A DNA stretch of 5,822 nucleotides, taken from the NCBI GenBank assembly GCA_017302775.1, contig JAFLDC010000189.1:1-5822 (forward strand), in the 5' to 3' direction. Under the pieces are notes generated by a model. That model saw nothing but the letters and a program-made list of their open reading frames with translations, had not been told where the DNA came from and did not search any database. Source of the stretch: Sphingomonadales bacterium (lineage in GTDB: Bacteria; Pseudomonadota; Alphaproteobacteria; Sphingomonadales; Sphingomonadaceae). The translations under genes were made by a program, and so were the position numbers. Position 1 is the first letter of the stretch; each line of letters begins with the position of its first letter. This document shows, piece after piece, positions 1 through 5,802 of this stretch.

Positions 1-299
1 GCCCAGCAGTCATGTTATCTGCTCTCAGGACAAGCGCCGCTTCTCGAAGAAGACAGAGGTAGGGCGTGATGCCCCAACTGAACATCCGCTCGGGTTGGCA
101 ATCCAGCCCGCCCACCCTCGATAACGATCGCTAATCATTCATACCTATTCGCTGAGCGACGACGTGCGCGTCTGTGCTGGACGAAAATTGTCGCGCCAGC
201 AGCAACTGACATCCCTCGTCGGGATTCAGCATGGTGACTACGAGCAGCGAGCGTCAACGAGGCCGCCACCTAAGGACCATCGCCTGCGCGGCGATACAT
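1..299. other. Left flank with no convincing gene
   Basis: I see no supported gene here. Short reading frames exist on both strands (for example a leftward frame of under 40 codons around 28-140 and a rightward one starting near 231 that runs into the regulator gene), but none has a ribosome binding site or recognisable protein features. The only local structure noted is a GC-rich hairpin just after the regulator stop codon, listed separately. No transposon end could be recognised. Confidence 0.5.
279..295 (-). terminator. Possible weak terminator hairpin after the XRE gene
   Basis: Perfect 6-bp arms ATCGCC and GGCGAT (279-284 and 290-295) flank a 5-base loop, starting 4 bases after the leftward regulator's stop codon. 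No run of U follows in the leftward transcript, so a classical intrinsic terminator is not fully supported. It could instead be a stabilising 3' hairpin. Confidence 0.3.
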
Positions 300-626
300 C
301 TACTTTTCGGGCGTACCTTCGATCAGCTTGATCAGCTCACGCTTCTGCTGCTTGGTTAGCGAGCCCCAACGCAGTAGCAACTTCGCCAGCAGATCGTCAT
401 CGGTGTAAAGAAAGGCAGGCGGAATGCCCAAGGCATCGGCCAGTTGCTTGGCCGTGGCCGAGCGCGGTTCATGGACGCCTCGCTCGTACTGGTTGATGCG
501 GGGGCTAGCCACGTCGGGCTCCATACCGGCCAAGACACCCAGCTGAGCCTGCGTCAGGCCTCGGCTCAGGCGGGCCTGTTTAAGGCGCCTGGCGAAATTC
601 GATCGCTTGTCAGCTGATTCGGACAC
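300..626 (-). CDS. XRE-family helix-turn-helix transcriptional regulator
   Basis: A 108-residue protein that is one XRE/Cro-CI type DNA-binding domain with a short basic tail. Residues about 12-68 form the five-helix fold: RLKQARLSRGLTQAQLG is helix 1 plus the first helix of the helix-turn-helix, ASPRINQYERGVHEP holds the recognition helix and the conserved turn, and AKQLADALGIPPAFL is the closing helix pair. Residues about 80-108 (LAKLLLRWGSLTKQQKREL) look like a helical dimerisation tail. The start is a GTG preceded by GAGG with 5 bases of spacing. It is divergent from the 254-codon gene across an 82-base gap with a strong palindrome, so the likely role is a cytoplasmic repressor of itself and that neighbour. 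The family assignment is firm; the target is inferred. Confidence 0.92.
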   Translation of the reverse strand: MSESADKRSNFARRLKQARLSRGLTQAQLGVLAGMEPDVASPRINQYERGVHEPRSATAKQLADALGIPPAFLYTDDDLLAKLLLRWGSLTKQQKRELIKLIEGTPEK

Positions 627-641
627 ACGGGCCTCGGGTCA

Positions 642-660
642 CATCCTGATGAAAAGGATG
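642..660 (-). repeat. Small inverted repeat in the XRE 5' leader
   Basis: CATCCT (642-647) and AGGATG (655-660) are perfect inverted arms around a 7-base loop, 16 bases upstream of the regulator's GTG start. In mRNA this would be a 6-bp hairpin in the leader. It could also be a secondary operator, although its sequence does not resemble the larger palindrome at 679-703 beyond the shared GGAT/ATCC core. Confidence 0.35.
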
Positions 661-678
661 GCCGAAGTGCCTGCCGCT

Positions 679-703
679 GGATACTAAGTTATTCTTAGCA
701 TCC
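679..703. promoter_or_regulatory. Palindromic operator in the divergent promoter region
   Basis: Arms GGATaCTAAG (679-688) and CTTAGcATCC (694-703) are inverted copies, matching at 9 of 10 positions across a 5-base TTATT spacer. It lies between the divergent XRE gene and the 254-codon gene. Leftward promoter-like elements overlap it: a weak -35 TTGCAT (709..704) and a -10 TAGTAT (686..681) with 17 bases between, so a bound repressor would sit between -10 and -35. A rightward -10-like TATTCT (690-695) lies in its centre. Size and symmetry suit an XRE dimer; the binding itself is inference. Confidence 0.6.
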
Positions 704-708
704 ATGCA

Positions 709-1473
709 ATGCGACCGGCTTCAATGACGCCTCACACGCTGGATGACCTGGGGTTGCCCGGTGCCGTGTACCTGTGGGCCCTGCTCCACGCCCAGCAGCA
801 TCGCCTCGCCTTAGCGCCGACGGCAGACTTGGCCATGGAAGCCCTAATGGTCCTGGCCTCGCACCAGATTGTGGCGCTGCCTGAGGATGGATCTGGCTCG
901 GCGATCGGCCAGCGCCAGACCCCCATCGAGGGCATTGCATGGCGGTGGATCTGGCGCGCCTATCACGCCGATAGCGCCCTGCGGGCAGTCGAGGACTTTC
1001 TCACCTCGGTGCCTCGTGATGACCTAGTCCTGACCTTGGGCGCGGCGTTGTGGCAACGCCTGGTGCGCGATGAGGCCCAAGCGTTCTATGCCGAGCAACT
1101 GGCTCGCTGCCAGTTCGATGCCCACTGGCAGCAGGACATGGCCTTTGCCCAACGCCTCTCAAAGCTGTCGCTCAGTGCTTCGCAATGGCGGTACTGCGCG
1201 TGGGCGGCGGTACGCCAGGGTGCCACATTGGCACGCCAAGGCAACCTACCCGCTTCACGGGTACGCGAAGGCATGTATAGGGAGATTTTGCGACGGGCCG
1301 CGGCGGTGGCGGCCGGTCGCTACGGCCGCTGTGGCTTCACCCCGCCTTCGGCACAGCCTCCGACGGCGATGGCGCAAGGCCTAGCGTGTCAGTGGTTCAA
1401 TCTCGGGCCCGCCTACTGGACCGCCTTGCCCAGCACCGAGGCCCTGCAACCGAGATTCGTGACGTCGGGCTAG
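709..1473 (+). CDS. Hypothetical protein next to the XRE regulator
   Basis: I do not recognise this 254-residue protein. It looks soluble and mostly helical, rich in Ala, Leu, Arg and Trp, with no signal peptide or membrane segment. Features include an N-terminal helix-like stretch (residues 11-30, LDDLGLPGAVYLWALLHAQQ), a Trp-rich patch (IAWRWIWRAY, 77-86), a middle part (about 90-160) suggesting helical hairpins, and YCAWAAVRQG (162-171). The last 45 residues are Pro/Ala-rich and less ordered. Start is uncertain: the ATG at 709 or the in-frame ATG at 724 (residue 6). Neither has a visible ribosome binding site, and the 679-703 palindrome ends 5 bases before 709, so the message may be nearly leaderless. 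It is divergent from the XRE gene, which probably controls it. Its stop overlaps the stop of the decayed convergent gene. Confidence 0.75.
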   Translation: MRPASMTPHTLDDLGLPGAVYLWALLHAQQHRLALAPTADLAMEALMVLASHQIVALPEDGSGSAIGQRQTPIEGIAWRWIWRAYHADSALRAVEDFLTSVPRDDLVLTLGAALWQRLVRDEAQAFYAEQLARCQFDAHWQQDMAFAQRLSKLSLSASQWRYCAWAAVRQGATLARQGNLPASRVREGMYREILRRAAAVAAGRYGRCGFTPPSAQPPTAMAQGLACQWFNLGPAYWTALPSTEALQPRFVTSG

Positions 1474-1892
1474 GCACCCGGATACTTGGGGAGTTTCTCG
1501 TTGGGATGCGTGGCTTTCCATCCCTTGTAAGCGGCAGTGCCTCAATTGAGCTCGGTCGAGGCGGAGCGATTCCTCAAGCAGCGCCTGGTTAGACATCGCT
1601 TTCCCGCTGTCTGGGCTCAAAACACGCTATTTTTGCTTGCCGCGACAGCAGCGTCGTGCTGGCCTTGGCACAATACTGTGCATGGGCCGCTGTGCAGCGC
1701 GGAGCGTCCATAGTGCTGCAACAGGGCGCTCATTCTCGCCGCATAGCGTAAACGCTCCGAAGCGTATTGGCCCGGGGTTCCTTGCAATAACTGACAGTCT
1801 TGGCGGGCCCGTCTTGGATTAGTGGCCCAGCATTGAGACATTGCCAAGAAGCGAACCAACTCGCGCTCAGGGATGACAGGACCCAAAATCAC
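1470..1892 (-). pseudogene. Decayed fourth gene of the tns operon, unknown family
   Basis: A GTG start at 1892 overlaps the tnsC stop (GTGA), as in a coupled operon gene. The frame is open to a TGA at 1619-1617 and its first 62 residues are protein-like (IPERELVRFLAMS, then RARQDCQLLQG, then RLRYAARMSALLQHYG). From about 1705 protein-like sequence moves to other frames: AAHAQYCAKASTTLLSRQAK near 1690-1630, then SNQALLEESLRLDRAQLR about 1596-1543, and finally GTAAYKGWKATHPNEKLP with a TAG at 1472-1470. The three shifts go the same way and return to the original frame, so the total is exactly 141 codons including stop. I read this as a small gene broken by three indels. It shows no TniQ/TnsD zinc-finger or N-terminal signature. 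Alternatively only the first 91 codons are translated, or the later pieces are chance. Confidence 0.45.
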
Positions 1893-2833
1893 GCGGTCGC
1901 CAGTAGAGCTTCCTGCTGCTCGAAGATCATGCAGTTCGTCGCAATGATGGCTTCGTCGATGTCATCGGGATGCAAATGGCCGCCTGGCTTCAGATTCGGC
2001 AGTAAGTTAATCAATATGTGATTCATCAGAGTCGTAAAACCCTGCATGGTCATGCCCTGCCCTTCGGGCAGACCATTGTCCGTGCGCGCCTGAACAATGC
2101 GCTCAAAGATCATGTCGGCATCGGATGTCAGCCGATAGCCGGCTGCCCACGGCATGGGCGCAAAATGCTCGGTGAAGGACGGGCCGCCGACCGGGTGATG
2201 CAGGTGAAGGTCGTAGCATTCCACCGCGGCCTCAAAATCTGTAATTCCAGTAAGCGGCTGGAACACGTAGGTATCCGCCATGTAACGGCCAACAATTTGG
2301 CGCTTACCTTCAGCAATGAAGGTGGACGCAAGCGTCTCGAGCTCCGGTTGGCCCACCAGGATACACACGCACTTGATTCGATAGATGCGCCAGAGTTCGT
2401 TGTGGACTCCGATCATCAGCTTGAACAAAGAATCGTCCAGGAGCTGGGCCTCATCTAGGAAGATGATGACCTTCTTCTTTTCGGACCGAGATGCCGCCTC
2501 AACCAAGCGCCCAACAAACAATTCGCGCCGCTCTTCCGGACTGCGCTTCTTAGTCGGCCGCTTCATCGACTTCAATAAATCGCCCCAGAAAGCACCTTCG
2601 GAAATTCCGCCCTTGTGAAACAGAACTTCGGCCGACACCACCCCAACGGAGTTGCCTAACCATTTTTGATAGTTCGTTACGAAATAGTCCACCGCCATGC
2701 TCTTGCCTATACGCTGGAGGCCTGGCACTAGTGCGCCGACGAGATTCGAATTAATCCAACCGACGCACACATTGACAAAGGCTTCCAGCGCATTGGTTGG
2801 CACGACATAGGTGTCGAGATCTACCGGGTGCAT
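1889..2833 (-). CDS. tnsC: TnsC-like AAA+ ATPase, transposition regulator
   Basis: A 314-residue AAA+ ATPase that in Tn7-like systems forms ATP-dependent filaments on target DNA and links target choice to the TnsA/TnsB transposase. Counting from the chosen ATG: Walker A GLQRIGKS at 38-45, Walker B VIIFLDEAQ at about 122-130 with D127/E128, a sensor-1-like LVGQPEL at about 159-165, and arginines in KRQIVGRYM (177-185) suited to an arginine finger. The length fits the TniB/TnsC ATPase family and is shorter than Tn7 TnsC. An upstream in-frame TTG at 2866 would give 325 residues and overlap tnsB, but the ATG at 2833 has a strong AAGGAG 7 bases upstream and is preferred. It lies 14 bases after the tnsB stop, and its own stop overlaps the GTG of the next reading frame. 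All motifs appear intact. Confidence 0.93.
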   Translation of the reverse strand: MHPVDLDTYVVPTNALEAFVNVCVGWINSNLVGALVPGLQRIGKSMAVDYFVTNYQKWLGNSVGVVSAEVLFHKGGISEGAFWGDLLKSMKRPTKKRSPEERRELFVGRLVEAASRSEKKKVIIFLDEAQLLDDSLFKLMIGVHNELWRIYRIKCVCILVGQPELETLASTFIAEGKRQIVGRYMADTYVFQPLTGITDFEAAVECYDLHLHHPVGGPSFTEHFAPMPWAAGYRLTSDADMIFERIVQARTDNGLPEGQGMTMQGFTTLMNHILINLLPNLKPGGHLHPDDIDEAIIATNCMIFEQQEALLATA

Positions 2834-2840
2834 CTTCAGT

Positions 2841-2846
2841 CTCCTT
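2841..2846 (-). promoter_or_regulatory. Ribosome binding site deciding the tnsC start
   Basis: AAGGAG sits right after the tnsB TAG and 7 bases before the ATG at 2833. It supports that ATG over the upstream TTG at 2866 and implies that tnsC is reinitiated efficiently after tnsB. Confidence 0.75.
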
Positions 2847-2847
2847 C

Positions 2848-4734
2848 CTATCGGAGCTTGATCCAAGCGCTCTTCGCTACTCGCGCTTTTGCATCGCGCT
2901 CGCGGCTTGGCATCTGAGGCTCGGCTATCCTGCCAGCCTTTACCAACTGGTTCGTGGCCGACTTGCGCTCTTGTGCTTCACGCTGCCGCAACTCCTTGAA
3001 CGTCTGCATCATGTCGGTCCCTGGCTTGACGACAAGCTTCTTAAGCTTGTTGGCTCGGCGAACCATCTGTCGTTGCTCTAGCGTATGCGGCGTCAAATGC
3101 CAAGGCGGGCCTGCCTTCAGAATGCCGAGAGCGAGCTCTTTGTTCCCCTTTCGCAAGTAGGCGCGGATCAAACGAATATCACCGTCGACATCAACCACGA
3201 TGCGCACCTTCTTGCTAATCGAATCCGTCATCTTCCGCAGCACGTCATTCGTGTAGCGGGCACTCCAAAGCTCGATGTATGGCGGACGATTGGATTCGCC
3301 TCCGCCACGAATCGTCTTGATGTACTCCACCCGCAATAACCTTTGCGCAAGCTCCTCCGGATTTTCGATACGTCTCAACGGTGACGCCGTCTGGCTGTCC
3401 CACATGCGGATGTATTCATTGGGGCTACGATTGACAAGATCTTCGTGTGGATCCGCGTTGTAGTTGGCCAACATAACGTCGATCATTTGATCCAGCTCAT
3501 CAGAGGTGACGGCATGCTCGCTGGCTGCCTTCAGCGCACGCTCCCGTTCTTCCTTTGAACCCTTTGGATTGAAGCCGATTGGCAAACGGCGGAACCCATG
3601 GGTTTCCAGTGTCTGATTCAGACGCTCAATAAATGGACGGGCGATAGGAAACCGCACACGTCCATAATTGATTGTGGCTCCCAACACCGTAGTGAGGCCG
3701 CGCATCGTCACTTTCGCAGTATTGGCTTTGGCGCCATCAAAGCACACGAGGTCGACCATACGCCCACGAGCGCGAGGCGCTACACCCGAAGGAAACCCGG
3801 CGCCCTCCTTATACGCCAAGTGGGGCAATGTCAGGATCTTGGGTTTCCACGGAGTCATGGCATGCACGAACGAACGCATGACTGATATTGCTGGATAGTT
3901 CGTGCTCCCCAATCGGTACGCATATCCCAGAATGGCTCTGCTGGCGCGATCGATAAGAATCAACAGCCATAGTCGCATCGGTGTTGTATAGATCCACTCC
4001 CCACGCCGCCCGTGGGTCTTGATGACGAAATAAAAGTCGCCGTTATGACCATCATGTTCGGCTTCTTCAAAGGGGCGCAATTGCTGCGCCCCCGAAGGTT
4101 GAGCCGTCAACGGCGACTCAAAGGCGCCGACACCTTCATCTTCGTTACCATTCTTCGTCGCATAATGCTCCTCGCGCATTCGATCGATGAAGCGCACGAG
4201 CGCGCGAGCGCCCTGATCATCCGTATTGAACGGGTATTGGTTCGGGGCACGAACCTTGGCGCATTTCTTAAGGAATTCTGCGCGAATCGCCTTAGCAACG
4301 GTCGCAGCAGATTTCCCCCCAGAATTGAGGGCGTACTTCTCGACATACCGGTACAAGCTTTCATGCTCAGCCATGAGCTGCATGAAGGCCCCAGCCAAGC
4401 CCTTGGTCTGCGCCGCCAATTCGGGATTGACCGGCGACTTGCGCCTGTACGGAGCAATCGAGACACCAGGAATGAGCGCATGAAATCCATAAATCGTTCC
4501 GTTTGGCCGTGCTGTGAGGCATCGACCAAGCATTCGATAGATCTGGCTTTTGGCGTAGCCGTGATTTTTCTTTATGGTGGCAAACGACGTGCCATTCAAA
4601 TACGCGGTCACAGCCATTTTCCGGCGCCGGTATTCCTCAATGTGATCTTTCGGGATGTCCGACTCGCGTGGCCTATCCCATCTGGTCGTGTCCCGAAGTT
4701 CCGGGGCGACGGCCAAGCGCTCGGCGACGCTCAT
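2848..4734 (-). CDS. tnsB: TnsB-like DDE transposase
   Basis: A 628-residue Mu/TnsB/TniA-type transposase that would bind the transposon ends and join the 3' ends to target DNA. An N-terminal helix-turn-helix covers about residues 35-72 (KMAVTAYLNGTSFATIKKNH, then AKSQIYRML). The RNase H-fold catalytic core runs about 222-380 with D228 in EHDGHNGD, D333 in CFDGAKAN and E370 in PFIERLNQTLE; 36 residues separate D333 and E370, as expected for this superfamily. Residues about 470-560 look like the beta-barrel domain of Mu-type transposases, and a basic helical tail (about 560-628) would reach TnsC. The ATG at 4734 overlaps the tnsA TGA (ATGA) and has no clear ribosome binding site, so it is probably translationally coupled. 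Length is a little below Tn7 TnsB. No frameshift or missing catalytic residue is seen. Confidence 0.95.
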   Translation of the reverse strand: MSVAERLAVAPELRDTTRWDRPRESDIPKDHIEEYRRRKMAVTAYLNGTSFATIKKNHGYAKSQIYRMLGRCLTARPNGTIYGFHALIPGVSIAPYRRKSPVNPELAAQTKGLAGAFMQLMAEHESLYRYVEKYALNSGGKSAATVAKAIRAEFLKKCAKVRAPNQYPFNTDDQGARALVRFIDRMREEHYATKNGNEDEGVGAFESPLTAQPSGAQQLRPFEEAEHDGHNGDFYFVIKTHGRRGEWIYTTPMRLWLLILIDRASRAILGYAYRLGSTNYPAISVMRSFVHAMTPWKPKILTLPHLAYKEGAGFPSGVAPRARGRMVDLVCFDGAKANTAKVTMRGLTTVLGATINYGRVRFPIARPFIERLNQTLETHGFRRLPIGFNPKGSKEERERALKAASEHAVTSDELDQMIDVMLANYNADPHEDLVNRSPNEYIRMWDSQTASPLRRIENPEELAQRLLRVEYIKTIRGGGESNRPPYIELWSARYTNDVLRKMTDSISKKVRIVVDVDGDIRLIRAYLRKGNKELALGILKAGPPWHLTPHTLEQRQMVRRANKLKKLVVKPGTDMMQTFKELRQREAQERKSATNQLVKAGRIAEPQMPSRERDAKARVAKSAWIKLR

Positions 4735-5387
4735 GGTAGGCAGAGGACTGTACTGGAGGCCAATAAGTGGTCTCCGAGATTGGCCTTAACTCGGCCGGCG
4801 TGGATCAGGCGGGCGATGTCCATATTCACGCTCCCCTCGAATCGGGAAGCAAATAAAGCAATCAGCTCTGACCAAGCGGCCGTCTTGACCCGCTCCAAGT
4901 GCGCTACGATGGCTGTCGCCATCTGGTCGTCCGAGTGCTGCTCCATAGCGACGAACGGCTGCAGTTCCTTGAGGTTGCGTACGTAGGTCGCCCGGCTACG
5001 CATATCGGCTGCTTGCCATATCTCGCATTTAAGTTTTGATGCCTCGATCGACCGCTTCAGAAGATCTAACGGACATGCCTTGTCGCGGGCCAACGCTACG
5101 TCATGTAGCACTACACCGGATTGTCTGCCGGAACTGCGCCTCACCCAGAAATCGAGGGGGCGCCGTTTGCCCTCCAAGGGCAATAGTTCGATGTAAATTG
5201 GCGGCCGCTCGCAAAACCAAACGACGTCGGGGTCGAACTCGATCAACAGCCACGAGTCGTACTGATTCGGGCCTATCAGCTGGACCTGGCGCCTAGCCTT
5301 TCCCGACCAGGCCACGAAGACATTTGAGCGCCGGAACTCGGCGTCGCTGATCTTCCGCGGCTTAAACTGCGGACCGGCATCGACCAC
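4731..5387 (-). CDS. tnsA: TnsA-like heteromeric transposase endonuclease subunit, active site degenerate
   Basis: A 218-residue protein in the tnsA position. TnsA normally cuts the 5' ends of the element while TnsB cuts the 3' ends, giving cut-and-paste transposition. The restriction-enzyme-like fold is visible as LLIEFDPDVVWFCERPPIYI (residues 47-66) and RRPLDFWVRR (75-84); residues about 155-215 (AWSELIALFASRFEG, then DIARLIHAGRVKANL) resemble the C-terminal winged helix that contacts TnsC. By eye, D79 matches the catalytic Asp of the PDF motif. The helix Glu seems to be Q42, and the Q/E-x-K strand motif is VLHDVA (93-98), without Lys. So it may be inactive or use a different residue set. 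The start is GTG; the only upstream in-frame stop (TGA, 5444-5442) is close and no ATG lies between. Its stop overlaps the tnsB start. Confidence 0.85.
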   Translation of the reverse strand: MVDAGPQFKPRKISDAEFRRSNVFVAWSGKARRQVQLIGPNQYDSWLLIEFDPDVVWFCERPPIYIELLPLEGKRRPLDFWVRRSSGRQSGVVLHDVALARDKACPLDLLKRSIEASKLKCEIWQAADMRSRATYVRNLKELQPFVAMEQHSDDQMATAIVAHLERVKTAAWSELIALFASRFEGSVNMDIARLIHAGRVKANLGDHLLASSTVLCLP

Positions 5388-5418
5388 AAGCGTGCCCCCG
5401 GTTTGACCCGCAGAAAGG

Positions 5419-5445
5419 GATACAGACTTCTGTCCGCAATGTCAA
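5419..5445 (-). promoter_or_regulatory. Probable tnsA operon promoter
   Basis: On the leftward strand a perfect -35 TTGACA (5445..5440) is followed, after 15 bases, by TGTATC (5424..5419). Transcription would start about 25 bases before the tnsA GTG. The spacing is short and the -10 is imperfect, so this may be a weak or regulated promoter. The 5432-5449 repeat covers the -35, so TnsB binding there could repress its own operon, as described for Tn7; that is inference. Confidence 0.4.
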
Positions 5446-5460
5446 CCGCAACTCTGTATC
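5419..5460. repeat. Inverted repeat spanning the tnsA promoter
   Basis: GATACAGA (5419-5426) and TCTGTATC (5453-5460) are perfect 8-base inverted copies 26 bases apart, one over the putative -10 and one upstream of the -35. A smaller inverted pair, ACAGA/TCTGT (5422-5426 and 5429-5433), shares the left arm. CCGCAA is also directly repeated at 5434-5439 and 5446-5451. This dense arrangement suggests protein binding, but the protein is unknown. Confidence 0.4.
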
Positions 5461-5763
5461 TATAAGTTCCTATGTCGCTGTTTTTATTCGATTTAATCAG
5501 GGGCGATGTTATGAATGCGGACATACTCGTCCGGAAACCGCACGAGTCCAAGTCCTTGATCTGCCCAATGTAGATGCCTGCAAAAGCCAAGTCGGCAGCC
5601 ACTTCGTTCGACAGTCAGCCAATGACTTCCACCTCTGCCCAATCGTGTAAGCACAACCTCCGCTCTGGGCGGCAGGAGCGATCCGGCTCGTCCGCTTCCT
5701 AACCGGGCGGCCGGGCTGGCCGGCAGACATTTTCTTCCGGACTTCAGTCGAACCCGCCGCGGC

Positions 5764-5791
5764 TTGACGACCGTGAATAGCTGTGTATATT
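5764..5791 (+). promoter_or_regulatory. Outward sigma-70-like promoter near the right edge
   Basis: TTGACG (5764-5769) and TATATT (5786-5791) are separated by 16 bases, a good match to the sigma-70 consensus. It points right, away from tnsA. A GAAGGA at 5811-5816 followed by TCGCAT at the window end would make a ribosome binding site and start codon if the next base is G, so a rightward gene probably begins at about 5821. Confidence 0.5.
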
Positions 5792-5802
5792 GACTATGCA
5801 CA
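5782..5802. promoter_or_regulatory. Imperfect palindrome over the outward promoter
   Basis: TGTGTATA (5782-5789) and TATGCACA (5795-5802) match as inverted copies at 7 of 8 positions around a 5-base spacer. The palindrome overlaps the -10 of the rightward promoter and its expected start point, where a repressor would act. The regulator is not identified, and the sequence differs from the CTAAG-type palindrome at 679-703. Confidence 0.4.

Larger units (their letters stand above)
5357..5523. repeat. Three copies of an 18-base repeat around the tnsA promoter, candidate TnsB sites
   Basis: The pattern GTCCGCA-N5-AR-CCGC occurs at 5374..5357 (minus, inside the tnsA start) and 5432-5449 (plus), with a weaker third copy at 5522..5505 (minus, mismatched only at two of the final CCGC bases). 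The second and third are preceded by T, giving TGTCCGCA. Tn7-like ends carry several roughly 20-base TnsB-binding repeats just upstream of tnsA, and many such elements begin with TGT. The outer copy starts with TGT at 5523 and points into the element, as a right end should. Function is inferred; the mixed orientation and the copy inside coding sequence are atypical. Confidence 0.4.

Noticed and set aside
231..361. Rightward 43-codon frame running into the XRE gene
   Set aside because: No ribosome binding site, and its second half is antisense to the regulator.
618..625. TTCGGACA resembling the TGCGGACA repeat near tnsA
   Set aside because: It lies at the very start of the XRE coding sequence, is a single 7-of-8 match and has the wrong orientation for a left transposon end.
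1386..1592. Rightward 68-codon frame overlapping the end of the 254-codon gene
   Set aside because: It starts inside that gene with no ribosome binding site or recognisable protein sequence; the minus strand here has a more protein-like reading.
1381..1620. Leftward 79-codon frame as a gene of its own
   Set aside because: Only its first third looks protein-like. That part fits better as one piece of the decayed gene at 1470-1892, and the rest overlaps the 254-codon gene antisense.
2018..2458. Rightward 146-codon open frame
   Set aside because: Antisense shadow of tnsC, which carries intact Walker motifs on the other strand.
4012..4986. Rightward 324-codon open frame
   Set aside because: It lies antisense to tnsB and tnsA, both of which have clear motifs. 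Its product is Arg-rich with no recognisable domain, as expected of an antisense shadow.
5276..5602. Leftward 108-codon frame overlapping the tnsA start
   Set aside because: It overlaps the tnsA coding start by over 100 bases in another frame, and its second half is an Arg/Ser-rich shadow of tnsA.
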